From: Terrabacter terrigena
GTDB taxonomy: Bacteria > Actinomycetota > Actinomycetes > Actinomycetales > Dermatophilaceae
Length of the DNA: 64,000 nucleotides
NCBI RefSeq assembly: GCF_042676085.1
Contig: NZ_JBHTKH010000018.1
Span: forward strand, 1 to 64,000
Direction of reading: 5' to 3'
Below the pieces are notes generated by a model. The model ran no database searches. It was given only the letters and a program-made list of their open reading frames with translations, and was not told the origin of the DNA. Below are positions 35,289-42,525 of the stretch, piece after piece; the first letter of the stretch is position 1, and each line of letters starts with the position of its first letter. The position numbers and the translations under genes are program-made.

Positions 35289-37151
35289 TCAGAAGGCGGA
35301 CTCGGGGACGTCCATGAGGTCGTTGTCGGTGGCCTCGGCGATGGCGCGCTCGGCCGCGATCTTCGGCAGGACGTTCTTGGCGTAGAACGACGCCGCTGCG
35401 ACCTTGCCGCGGTAGAAGTCGGCGTCCTTGCCGGAGGCGCCGCCGTCGAGGGCCGCCTGCGCGACCTCGGCCTGGCGCAGCAGCAGCCATCCGACGACGA
35501 GGTCACCGGCCGAGAGCAGCAGGCGAGTGGTGTTCTGGCCGACCTTGTAGAGGTTCGCGACGTCGCCGCCCATGCGCGGGTCGCTCTGCATGAGCGTGCC
35601 GATCATCGAGCCGACGATGCCCTGGATGTCCTCGAGCCCCTTGCCGAGCAGCTCGCGCTCGGTGTCGAGCGAGCCGCCGAGGTCCTTGGCGAACTCCTGG
35701 ATCTGCGCGGCGACGTGCTGCAGGGCCTGGCCCTTGTCGCGCACGATCTTGCGGAAGAAGAAGTCGAGCCCTTGGATGGCCGTCGTGCCCTCGTAGAGCG
35801 TGTCGATCTTCGCGTCGCGGACGTACTGCTCGATCGGGTAGTCCTGCAGGAAGCCCGAGCCGCCGTAGGTCTGGAGCGACTCGGTGCCGAGCAGCACCCA
35901 GGCCCGCTCGGAGCCGAGACCCTTGACGATCGGCAGCATGAGGTCGCTGATCTTGTTGGCGAGCTCGGCCTCGGAGCCCTCCTCGAGCGGCGCCGCCGGG
36001 TTGCCCGCCTGCGCCTGGTTGACCGTGTCCTGCTGGCTCGCGGTGTACACGACGAGCGCGCGCAGCCCTTCGGCGTACGCCTTCTGGAGCATGAGCGAGC
36101 GGCGCACATCGGGGTGGTGGGTGATGGTGACACGCGGCGCCGACTTGTCGGTCATCTGCGTGAGGTCGGCGCCCTGGACGCGCTCCTTGGCGTACTCGAG
36201 GGCGTTGAGGTAGCCGGTGGACAGCGTGGCGATCGCCTTGGTGCCCACGAACATCCGTGCGTTCTCGATGACCTTGAACATCTGGGCGATGCCGTCGTGG
36301 ACGTCGCCGAGCAGGGTGCCGACGGCGGGCTCGTGCTCGCCGAAGGTGACCTCGCAGGTCGTGCTGACCTTGAGGCCCATCTTGTGCTCGACGTTGGTGA
36401 CGTAGGCGCCGTTGCGCTCGCCGAGCTCGCCGGTCTCGAGGTCGACGTGGAACTTCGGCACGATGAAGAGCGACAGTCCCTTGGTGCCGGGGCCGGCGCC
36501 CTCGGGGCGGGCGAGGACGTAGTGCACGACGTTGTCGACCATGTCGGACTCGGCCGAGGTGATGAAGCGCTTGACGCCGGTGATGTGCCACGTGCCGTCG
36601 GCCTGCTGGACGGCCTTGGTGCGGCCGGCGCCGACGTCGGAGCCGGCGTCGGGCTCGGTGAGCACCATCGTGGTGTGCCATGCCTTGTTGACGATGTGCT
36701 TGGCCAGCTTCTTCTGGTCGTCGGTGCCGAGGTGCCACAGCAGGTTGGCGAACGAGTAGCTCGCGGTGAACATGTGGATCGCCGGGTTGGCGCCGCAGAT
36801 CATCTCGGCGACCGACCAGCGCAGCGAGGCCGGCACGACCATGCCGCCGAGCTCGGCCGGCACGTCGAGGTTGCCCCAGTCGCCGTCGACGTAGGCCTTG
36901 AACGACTTCTTGAACGAGTCGGGCATCGTCACCGAGTGGGTGGCGGGGTCGTAGACGGGCGGGTTGCGGTCGCTGTCGAGGAGGCTGTCGGCCAGCTCGT
37001 TCTCGGCGAGTCGCGAGACCTCGTGGAGGATGTCCTTCGCCGCCTCGACGTCGACGTCGGCGTAGATGCCCTGCCCGAGGACGTCCTGGCGGTTGAAGAC
37101 CTCGAACAGGTTGAACTCGAGGTCGCGCACATTGCTCTTGTAGTGGCCCAT
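35289..37151 (-). CDS. fadE5: Long-type acyl-CoA dehydrogenase, FadE5-like
   Basis: A 620-residue acyl-CoA dehydrogenase of the long bacterial type, close to the 611 residues of mycobacterial FadE5. It opens with MGHYKSNVRDLEFNLFEV, the same start as FadE5. FAD/substrate motifs include TMVLTEPDAGSDVGAGRTKA and the GVKRFITSAESDMVDN strand. YGGSGFLQDYPIEQYVRDAK and YEGTTAIQGLDFFFRKIV lead into an extra C-terminal helical domain. FadE5 enzymes oxidise acyl-CoAs over a wide chain-length range in beta-oxidation. GGAGGG precedes the ATG. The gene is monocistronic here. Confidence 0.92.
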   Translation of the reverse strand: MGHYKSNVRDLEFNLFEVFNRQDVLGQGIYADVDVEAAKDILHEVSRLAENELADSLLDSDRNPPVYDPATHSVTMPDSFKKSFKAYVDGDWGNLDVPAELGGMVVPASLRWSVAEMICGANPAIHMFTASYSFANLLWHLGTDDQKKLAKHIVNKAWHTTMVLTEPDAGSDVGAGRTKAVQQADGTWHITGVKRFITSAESDMVDNVVHYVLARPEGAGPGTKGLSLFIVPKFHVDLETGELGERNGAYVTNVEHKMGLKVSTTCEVTFGEHEPAVGTLLGDVHDGIAQMFKVIENARMFVGTKAIATLSTGYLNALEYAKERVQGADLTQMTDKSAPRVTITHHPDVRRSLMLQKAYAEGLRALVVYTASQQDTVNQAQAGNPAAPLEEGSEAELANKISDLMLPIVKGLGSERAWVLLGTESLQTYGGSGFLQDYPIEQYVRDAKIDTLYEGTTAIQGLDFFFRKIVRDKGQALQHVAAQIQEFAKDLGGSLDTERELLGKGLEDIQGIVGSMIGTLMQSDPRMGGDVANLYKVGQNTTRLLLSAGDLVVGWLLLRQAEVAQAALDGGASGKDADFYRGKVAAASFYAKNVLPKIAAERAIAEATDNDLMDVPESAF

Positions 37152-37359
37152 CGGGACCCTCCGCGTTCTGTCGCTCGTCGTGCGTCCGCCTCGGCGGGCG
37201 CACCAAGTTACTGGCCGGTCACTTCCATGATGCTACCCACCAGTAACGAATGGCAAGGGCAGCAGGTCACGGTTCCGCCACGTCCGGGCCCTTCCGCATG
37301 CACGGATGCCGCGGCCTGCGTCACCGCCGGCCGGGAGGACTGGAAGCCGGGAAAAGCAG

Positions 37360-37387
37360 AAGGACCCGGTCGTCGGACCGGGCCCTT
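37360..37387 (-). terminator. Terminator of the tRNA-Gly(UCC) gene
   Basis: A 12-bp stem with one G-U pair (37360-37371 with 37376-37387) and a 4-nt loop begins 5 bp beyond the encoded CCA on the minus strand. It is followed on that strand by tctgcttttcc. This is a dedicated intrinsic terminator and implies that the tRNA is a functional single-gene unit. Confidence 0.75.
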
Positions 37388-37392
37388 CGCGT

Positions 37393-37466
37393 TGGAGCAG
37401 GCGGCACGAATTGCACGTACGTCTTCCCTCTGGAAGAGGGCTGTTCTGCTACTGAACTACGCCTGC
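37393..37466 (-). tRNA. tRNA-Gly(UCC) with aberrant D- and T-loops
   Basis: A complete 74-nt cloverleaf including encoded CCA. The acceptor stem GCAGGCG/CGCCUGC has 7 perfect pairs, and U is the discriminator as usual for tRNA-Gly. The D-arm is GUUC-AGUAGCA-GAAC. The anticodon arm GCCCU-CUUCCAG-AGGGA (UCC at 34-36) has a G-A mismatch at the top pair. The T-arm is GUACG-UGCAAUU-CGUGC. Two universally conserved features are lost: G18 of the D-loop is A, and the T-loop reads UGC in place of UUC, so the G18-psi55 tertiary contact cannot form and GTpsiC becomes GUGC. The same kind of change marks staphylococcal tRNA-Gly species used for peptidoglycan bridges. The gene has its own terminator and a plausible promoter, arguing against a decayed copy. 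Confidence 0.88.
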
Positions 37467-37477
37467 GAGGCGTCGCA

Positions 37478-37508
37478 ACCGTAGCAACAGTCGGGCGCCC
37501 TCGTCCAA
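37478..37508 (-). promoter_or_regulatory. Possible promoter of tRNA-Gly(UCC)
   Basis: Read on the minus strand, TTGGAC (complement at 37503-37508) and TACGGT (complement at 37478-37483) are separated by 19 bp. The second ends 11 nt before the first base of the mature tRNA. The spacing is slightly long, so this is a tentative assignment. Confidence 0.4.
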
Positions 37509-37585
37509 ACGGGCACGCCGAAGGCTTCCCGCACCAGCCGACTCCCAGCCGGCACGCAGGTCGCCGTCGGCGAGGCACGCCTAGG

Positions 37586-37840
37586 TGGGCCCGGGCGGCC
37601 CTTGCCGGCAAGACGGGGACGGCCGACGGCAACGCGCAGTCGTGGTTCGTCGGTTACACCCCGCCGCTGACCACCGCGGTCTGGGTGGGCAACCCGGTGA
37701 ACCCGACCCGGCACATGTTCAACGTGTCGATGGCGGGCAGGTCGTGCGCATCCATGACGGGCGCCTGCTATACGGCCCCCATCTGGCGCCGGATCATGGA
37801 CGGCGTGCTGTCGGGCGAGCCGGTCGAGGCGATGCCCTGA
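37586..37840 (+). pseudogene. C-terminal remnant of a class A penicillin-binding protein
   Basis: About 84 codons encode the end of a transpeptidase domain. They include LAGKTGTADGNAQSWFVGYT with the third catalytic motif (KTGT) and the conserved SWFVGYTP strand, then TTAVWVGNP and APIWRRIMDG near the natural C-terminus, ending in a normal stop. The SxxK and SxN motifs and the glycosyltransferase domain are missing, there is no start codon in a sensible place, and the similarity begins abruptly about 120 bp from the tRNA-Gly gene. This looks like the scar of a deletion or rearrangement that removed most of a PBP gene. Confidence 0.8.
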
Positions 37841-37844
37841 CCGT

Positions 37845-38336
37845 CTACGACCCGTCGCGAACCCGTCGCGCGAATGTCGTTGACCGCGAACGGAGCTCGT
37901 CGACCCGTCGCTCGACGAGGGAAGCCGGGTCGAGCCCGCCCTCCATCGCGTTGGGCAGCCTGCGCACGTGCTGGGAGCAGCTGAAGTCGGCGTGCACGAG
38001 CGTGCCGAGGGTGTTGCCCTCGCGTCCGGCCGCGCCGGCCCGTCGCGCGACCCACAGTCGCACGTCGGCCGTCGCGAAGACGTCCTCGCACCAGGCGCAC
38101 ATCGCGCTCGCCTTCCGCGCGCGGTCGGACGCGCGCAGGACGAAGGCGACGGGTTCGTCGTCGACGGGCACGACGGCATACGCCCTCTGGGGGTTGCTGC
38201 GGTCGACCCAGCCGAGGTAGTCGAGCTGCTCCCAAGGGCGCGTCTCGAGGTCGTTGGGGATGCTGGCCTGCTTCGCCTCGCGGCGCGAGCAGTTCACGAG
38301 GGCAGAGCGAATCTCATTGTCTGTCACTGGTTTCAC
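37845..38336 (-). CDS. FBP-domain (treble-clef zinc finger) protein
   Basis: A 163-residue protein resembling the FBP family, whose C-terminal treble-clef zinc finger is related to that of EF-G-binding FusB/FusC proteins. The finger is formed by SAMCAWCEDVF (CxxC) and, about 40 residues later, DFSCSQHVRRL. The N-terminal half has LDYLGWVDRSNPQRAYAVV. FusB-type proteins release EF-G from the ribosome and can give fusidic acid tolerance, but for actinobacterial FBP proteins this is only inferred. Translation starts at GTG (38336) with AGGAA 5 nt upstream. Confidence 0.8.
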   Translation of the reverse strand: MKPVTDNEIRSALVNCSRREAKQASIPNDLETRPWEQLDYLGWVDRSNPQRAYAVVPVDDEPVAFVLRASDRARKASAMCAWCEDVFATADVRLWVARRAGAAGREGNTLGTLVHADFSCSQHVRRLPNAMEGGLDPASLVERRVDELRSRSTTFARRVRDGS

Positions 38337-38686
38337 GGTGTTCCTGTCAGTCGGGCGCGACCGGGCGACCCGGTCAACGGGCGTGGGCGAGGTGGTGTTC
38401 GACCCTGACCGCTGAGCAGGCCATGACGGCCACCCACCTCTCCGCGGGCCCTCCCGCTGACGACTGACTGCTCCGGCGCGGAGCGGGGTCCATGGTGCGG
38501 CGGGAGGCGGACCGGGATCCAGTCATTTTCCGGCGGTTTCACACGCGCCTGTCCGAAAGCCCTGTTCGGGCGGTTTGTCTCGGCAACATCTGCCGATATC
38601 GAGCCGTGACCTACACGGTTCAACCATTCGTCTGCGACCGTCGAGGCAGTTCATCGGCCGGGGTCCTCCCCGGCCGGCCCGCCGGT
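38337..38686. other. Intergenic region upstream of the riboswitch
   Basis: No gene is evident in this 350-bp stretch. A candidate plus-strand promoter is TTGTCT (38575-38580), 16 bp, TATCGA (38597-38602). It would start a transcript about 75-80 nt before the riboswitch aptamer. A GC-rich hairpin, ggccggggtcctccccggcc at about 38656-38675, precedes the aptamer. Confidence 0.35.
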
Positions 38687-38843
38687 ACGCCGAGTCCTGT
38701 CCGCCGGTCGGGGCAGCTGCGCATCACGTGGACAGGAGCGGGGGACCCACTTTCTGGGCCGGCTAGGACCGGTCCTCGGGGTGAAGCCGCGACTTGCGGC
38801 CGGGCCACTTCTGCCCGAACCCGACAGCTCACCTCGAAGGCGT
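38687..38843 (+). ncRNA. Cyclic di-AMP (ydaO/yuaA) riboswitch
   Basis: The leader of the NlpC/P60 gene matches the actinobacterial ydaO aptamer. The P1 strand ACGCC (38687-38691) pairs with GGCGT (38839-38843). Between them are the conserved segments CGAGTCCTG, GGAGCGGGGGACCCA, GGGGTGAAGCC, and the hallmark GAACCCGACAGCTCACCTCG just before the closing strand. c-di-AMP binding to this class usually turns expression off. Its gene targets in Actinobacteria are typically cell-wall hydrolases and resuscitation factors, which fits the downstream gene. The ribosome binding site GAAGGA follows the aptamer at once, so control of translation or early termination is possible. Confidence 0.88.
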
Positions 38844-38860
38844 GGGAAGGAAACCCGACC

Positions 38861-39436
38861 ATGCCCGCTACGAGTTCTGCACGCCCCGGGCGCCACCGGC
38901 GCCCCGCACGTCGACTGCCACTCCACTCCCTCGCCCTAGCCCCCCTCGTCGGGGCCGCTCTCCTCCTCGGGACCGGCGCCGCGCCCCCCGCCTCCTCGAC
39001 CGCGCCTCCGGCAGCAGCCCAGAGCGCGACACCCGTCACCGAGAAGGGGGTCAACGTCGCCACCGCCCCCGTGGCGACCGTCCCGCGCCGCATCCAGGCG
39101 TTGCGCCTCGCCGCCGCCCAGGTGGGCAAGCCCTACCGCTGGGGCGCCGCCGGGCCGTACGCGTTCGACTGCTCCGGCCTCATCTACTACGTCTACCGGA
39201 CACGGCTGCACATCGCGGTGCCGCGAACGGCGAACGCCCAGCGCCTCGCCACCGTGCGCGTGGCCAAGGCCAACATCCTGGCGGGCGACCTCGTCTTCTT
39301 CATGCGCGCCGGACGGGCCTACCACGTCGGGGTGTACGCCGGTAACGGCAAGGTCTGGCACTCGCCGCGACCGGGCCAGCGCGTGCAGCTCTCGCGACTC
39401 TGGACCACCGCCTGGGTGGCCGGTCGGGTGCGCTAG
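38861..39436 (+). CDS. Secreted NlpC/P60 cell-wall hydrolase
   Basis: A 191-residue exported protein. A basic N-terminus (RPGRHRRPARR) and a hydrophobic stretch (about residues 24-45) form a signal peptide with likely cleavage near GTGAAPPASS. The C-terminal NlpC/P60 domain (about 80-190) holds the catalytic Cys in YAFDCSGLIYYVY, the His in GRAYHVGVYAGNG and a third polar residue in VWHSP. It hydrolyses gamma-D-glutamyl-diaminopimelate or similar stem-peptide bonds. It is preceded by the c-di-AMP riboswitch, so it is likely coupled to cell-wall or turgor signalling. Confidence 0.9.
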   Translation: MPATSSARPGRHRRPARRLPLHSLALAPLVGAALLLGTGAAPPASSTAPPAAAQSATPVTEKGVNVATAPVATVPRRIQALRLAAAQVGKPYRWGAAGPYAFDCSGLIYYVYRTRLHIAVPRTANAQRLATVRVAKANILAGDLVFFMRAGRAYHVGVYAGNGKVWHSPRPGQRVQLSRLWTTAWVAGRVR

Positions 39437-39537
39437 GCGCGTTCGGACGGCTGGTCGGACTGGCGCGCTGGGCCGCCCCCGGCGCGCTCTTCCGGTTCGG
39501 TGACCCGTTCCGGGAGACCGGTTCCGGGTCACTGCTG

Positions 39538-39582
39538 CGGAGCGAGCGACGGGAATCGAACCCGCGTATCCAGCTTGGGAAG
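39538..39582. repeat. attL
   Basis: A 45-bp sequence identical to 54589-54633. It contains the T-arm, variable region and 3' acceptor strand of tRNA-Gly(CCC) and stops at the anticodon stem (ends TTGGGAAG). It is the displaced chromosomal half of the tRNA gene, left behind when the element supplied a new 3' end. Confidence 0.93.
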
Positions 39583-39668
39583 TCCGTCGGCGTAGAACGG
39601 GCTGCGGTACGCGTGCGCTAGCGATGCGCCGTCAGTGACCGCAGTTGTCCCCGGTGGCCAGCGTGCTG

Positions 39669-39685
39669 TTGCACGTTCGTTGCAC
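39669..39685. promoter_or_regulatory. Candidate integrase/excisionase arm site (left)
   Basis: TTGCACGTTCGTTGCAC, two TTGCAC units 11 bp apart, lies 87 bp inside attL. The identical 17-mer lies 73 bp inside attR at 54500-54516. In the excised circle the two copies would flank the attP core, as arm-type recombinase sites do. Confidence 0.6.
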
Positions 39686-39800
39686 ACGCGATCGACGGCT
39701 CGTCGAGCGACTTCGATTAGCCTCGCCGCGGCGTGAGCACTCGATCGTCGCACGGCGTGGCTAGCATGTGTGCGGTACGGGCTCGAGGAAGGGGGGACTT

Positions 39801-40970
39801 GTGGCTACCGAAGTCGCACCGGTAACGCCCACCGTCCTCCGATGGGCCCGAGAGTCGGTCGGCGCGACGGTTGCCGACGCTGCCAAGCGTGCCGGCGTCA
39901 CGGAAGACCGTTTGCTTTCGTGGGAGGCTGGCGAAGCCGAGCCCACTCTCGCAAAACTCAGAAGCCTCGCCAAGCTCTACCAGAGGCCGCTCGCGGTGTT
40001 CTTCCTCGACGAACCGCCGCGAGAGTTTGATGCCATGAGGGACTTCCGACGTCTTCCGGATACCGATGAGAGTGCGTGGTCGCGGCCCCTACACAAGACC
40101 TACCGGCGCGCCGTTGAACAGCAAGAAATTATGGCGGAGCTGCTGCGCGCCGATGACATTCCTGTCGGCGCCAAAGTCCCGTTGGCCGCAGTGGACGAGC
40201 ATCCTGAGGAAGCCGGTTCTCGCGCACGTGCTGCCCTACACGTGACGCTTGAGGACCAGCGCGGATGGCGCAACCCCGATGTTGCTTTGAAGGGCTGGCT
40301 TGAGGCGCTCGAGGAGGCGGGCGTCCTAGTTCTGCGCACTAGCGAAGTCGCGTCTGCCGAGATGCGTGGGTTCTCTATGCCGGGCGAGGTGCCGGTGGTC
40401 ATGATCAACGCCACTGATCCTCCGCGTGCGCAGATATTCACCGCGCTGCACGAGTTTGCCCATCTGATGCTTCACGCCGAAGGGTTGTGCGACCTGATTG
40501 GGTCCTCGACAGGGACCGCTGCCCAAGTTGAGACGTGGTGCAACGCGGTCGCGGCCGCAACCTTGATGCCGAGAGAGCCCTTCCTCGCGGCTTTGGGCGA
40601 CGCCGCAACCTACTCGAACTCCTGGGAGGAGGACGTGATCGGCCAACTCTCGGAAAGGTGGGTGGTGAGCCGCGAAGCGGTGGTCCGCCGTCTCCTCTCC
40701 TTGAATCTCACTTCTGCCACGTTCTATCAGCAGAAGCGTGATGAGTACCGTACGGCCTTCGAAAACTGGCGGGCGGAGGAGAAGCTGCGCCGCCGCGGGA
40801 AGAGCGGGGGACCGCCGCCATACCGTATGGCGATCAGAGACCGTGGACGCCCCTACGTCCGACTGGTTCTCGATGCCTATCAACGAAACGCCATAAGCAC
40901 GTCGTCCCTGTCTCGCCTCCTCGCGCTGCGAACGAAGCACATCCCTGATCTGGAACGGGAAGTGTCCTGA
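39801..40970 (+). CDS. XRE-family regulator fused to ImmA/IrrE metallopeptidase (COG2856 type)
   Basis: A 389-residue protein with an N-terminal Cro/C1-type helix-turn-helix (about residues 10-65; VADAAKRAGVTEDRLLSWEAG) and a central zinc peptidase domain with ALHEFAHLMLH (HExxH) and the third-ligand region around CNAVAAATLMP. Such fusions act as antitoxin-like regulators, and ImmA-type peptidases cleave repressors to induce integrative elements (as in ICEBs1). The GTG at 39801 is preceded by GGAAGGGGGG; the ATG at 39768 is an alternative. The next gene overlaps by TGATG and encodes a DUF4411 PIN-like protein, a pairing predicted to be a type II toxin-antitoxin system. Confidence 0.87.
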   Translation: MATEVAPVTPTVLRWARESVGATVADAAKRAGVTEDRLLSWEAGEAEPTLAKLRSLAKLYQRPLAVFFLDEPPREFDAMRDFRRLPDTDESAWSRPLHKTYRRAVEQQEIMAELLRADDIPVGAKVPLAAVDEHPEEAGSRARAALHVTLEDQRGWRNPDVALKGWLEALEEAGVLVLRTSEVASAEMRGFSMPGEVPVVMINATDPPRAQIFTALHEFAHLMLHAEGLCDLIGSSTGTAAQVETWCNAVAAATLMPREPFLAALGDAATYSNSWEEDVIGQLSERWVVSREAVVRRLLSLNLTSATFYQQKRDEYRTAFENWRAEEKLRRRGKSGGPPPYRMAIRDRGRPYVRLVLDAYQRNAISTSSLSRLLALRTKHIPDLEREVS

Positions 40971-41440
40971 TGGCTGCCGTGTACGTCTGGGACACGAGTG
41001 CCCTGATCGGCGCATGGGTGAGGGCATACCCGCCAGATGTGTTTCCCGCGCTCTGGGACCAGATCGACGCGCTTGGCGCAGCTGGGCGCTTGATGGTCCC
41101 CGAGGAGGTGCTCGAGGAGCTTGCCGAGCGCGATGACGCACTTCACGGTTGGGTGAAGACGCGACAAAGCACATTGGTTGTTCCGACGTCTCGGGCAGTC
41201 ATGCTCGAGGCCCGGGATGTACTTGCTGACCATGCCGAGCTCACGAAAACGGGAACAGGCCGGGGAAAGGCGGACCCCTTTGTGATCGCAACAGCGCGCA
41301 TGAACGGCTGCGCGGTTGTGACAGAGGAGCGCGGGGGGTCACAGCAGAAGCCGCGTATTCCTTATGTGTGTCAGCAACGCGGTGTGCCGGTGCACAGCGT
41401 GCTTGAGGTCATCCGGGCCGAGGGCTGGACGTTTGCCTGA
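40970..41440 (+). CDS. DUF4411 PIN-like protein (putative toxin)
   Basis: A 156-residue protein beginning VYVWDTSALIGAWVRAYPPDVF, the PIN-like first acidic motif of the DUF4411 family. Further acidic residues suited to metal binding are in PEEVLEELAERDD and GKADPFVIATARM, followed by VVTEERGG. PIN-like proteins are usually ribonucleases, and DUF4411 proteins paired with XRE-ImmA partners are predicted toxins. The start overlaps the stop of the partner (TGATG), fixing their stoichiometry. Activity is not demonstrated. Confidence 0.85.
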   Translation: MAAVYVWDTSALIGAWVRAYPPDVFPALWDQIDALGAAGRLMVPEEVLEELAERDDALHGWVKTRQSTLVVPTSRAVMLEARDVLADHAELTKTGTGRGKADPFVIATARMNGCAVVTEERGGSQQKPRIPYVCQQRGVPVHSVLEVIRAEGWTFA

Positions 41441-42101
41441 CGGGCACCACCACCGGCGAGAATCCCAGCCAGGGAGAGCCATCGAGCCGATAGCGGAGCA
41501 CAAGAGCCTGGCGGAGCGTCCGGGTCAACGGTGGCCGGAGGCCATCACGGAGTGACGCGTAGCGCCGTTGACGCGGTCCGGAGGCGGGCGGATGCTCGAG
41601 CGTAGGGTCGGCGGCTCGGAGGTCAGTTCGCTCTGGAGTGACTACGGCGTGGCCCTCGGTTTCCCGGCTGGTGTGGCCGGTGAGTGGCGGGGGTGCGCGT
41701 AGGCGCGAAGCGCCGGAGCGCGGGGGTCCCTGCCGTGAGCCGGCCTGAGCCAGCCGGTTGGCGCGGCGGAGCCGCGCCCTTGATTTCTTAGAGCCCTGCC
41801 CAGCAACGCACGGATCGTCTGCCGGAGTTTGTCTCCATCGAGCGTCAGGGAGAGCGCTAGTCGTGGCGCGTGCCGATGATCGCGCCATGGAGCAAGACGC
41901 ACTGGCAGCGGCAGTTGAGGACATCGCGGCAGTGCCTAAGGAAGTGGTAGCAGGCCATGCCCGGCGGTGAGGTCGAAGGGCGGTTCTATGCGCGGTCTCC
42001 CGCCCGGAGGGACGTACGGGAGTGATGCCGCTTCTTACCCGCGCGGCTTGGGTGGGCCGCGTTTGGGTAGCTCCATGGATGGGCGGGGGTCGGTGAGCGT
42101 C
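41441..42101. other. Hairpin-rich non-coding segment of the element
   Basis: No convincing gene occupies these 660 bp. Dyads are frequent: GTCAACGG/CCGTTGAC (41524-41531 and 41565-41572), GGCGC-gaa-GCGCC (41702-41714), CCGGC/GCCGG near 41740-41757, and the terminator-like stem at 41760-41778. A weak reading (about 41862-41970, starting GTG, with MEQDALAAAVEDIAAV) is too short to support. The region could hold a cis-acting locus such as a transfer (clt) or single-strand origin; that is a guess from the dyads. Confidence 0.4.
41760..41778 (+). terminator. Intrinsic terminator
   Basis: GGCGCGGC-gga-GCCGCGCC forms an 8-bp perfect stem with a 3-nt loop and is followed by cttgatttctta. This is the most T-rich tail of any hairpin in the window. 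It lies 320 bp after the DUF4411 gene. Confidence 0.6.
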
Positions 42102-42121
42102 GCCGGCGAGGGTTCGCCGGC
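42102..42121 (-). terminator. Hairpin directly after the small acidic gene
   Basis: GCCGGCGA and TCGCCGGC pair over 8 bp around a GGGT loop, immediately beyond the stop codon at 42122 on the minus strand. Confidence 0.55.
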
Positions 42122-42424
42122 CTACGTGGAGGTTCTGACTATTCCGGCAGTTGGGGTGCCGTGTGACTGCGCTTCGGATAGGTCTACGGCGTAGGGGAGA
42201 AGGCCTCGACGCCCACTGGGAGATGGATGAGGTCCGCGCCACGGGGGCGATAGCCCGAGTACGGCGTCCACTTCGTCTTGTGACAGGGGGCCGGGGTGCC
42301 CGGCCGCTTGGGTGATCACCTCGGCGAGGAGCTCGATCTCTTCGAGCAGTTGGTCGTCGACGAGGTCGCGCCGGGGTGGGGTCATGTCGTCGGTCCATGC
42401 GGCGCGGGGTTTGGCTTCTGCCAT
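42122..42424 (-). CDS. Small acidic protein of the element
   Basis: A 100-residue protein of unknown function. The core DDQLLEEIELLAEVITQAAG is a predicted amphipathic helix, followed by HPGPLSQDEVDAVLGL, a helix-turn-helix-like or interaction segment seen in small proteins of other actinomycete elements (recalled, not verified). GAGG lies about 7 nt before the ATG. A hairpin follows the stop. It could be a small regulatory protein. Confidence 0.6.
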   Translation of the reverse strand: MAEAKPRAAWTDDMTPPRRDLVDDQLLEEIELLAEVITQAAGHPGPLSQDEVDAVLGLSPPWRGPHPSPSGRRGLLPYAVDLSEAQSHGTPTAGIVRTST

Positions 42425-42525
42425 GCGTGCACCTCTTCTCTGGTCGCTGCCGTTCGGCCGGCCCGGGGTTGAGCGCTAGGGGCGGGGACGGTAGGAACTG
42501 AGGGCGGAATGGGGCGTGGGCGGGT

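Noticed and set aside
38651..38686. A GC-rich hairpin before the NlpC gene as a simple terminator of upstream transcription
   Set aside because: No upstream plus-strand gene needs it, and the following sequence matches the c-di-AMP aptamer, so it more likely belongs to the leader.
41758..41970. A small plus-strand reading frame (ending MEQDALAAAVEDIAAVPKEVVAG)
   Set aside because: It begins within a terminator hairpin, has no ribosome binding site at a consistent distance and no recognisable homology; left as non-coding.
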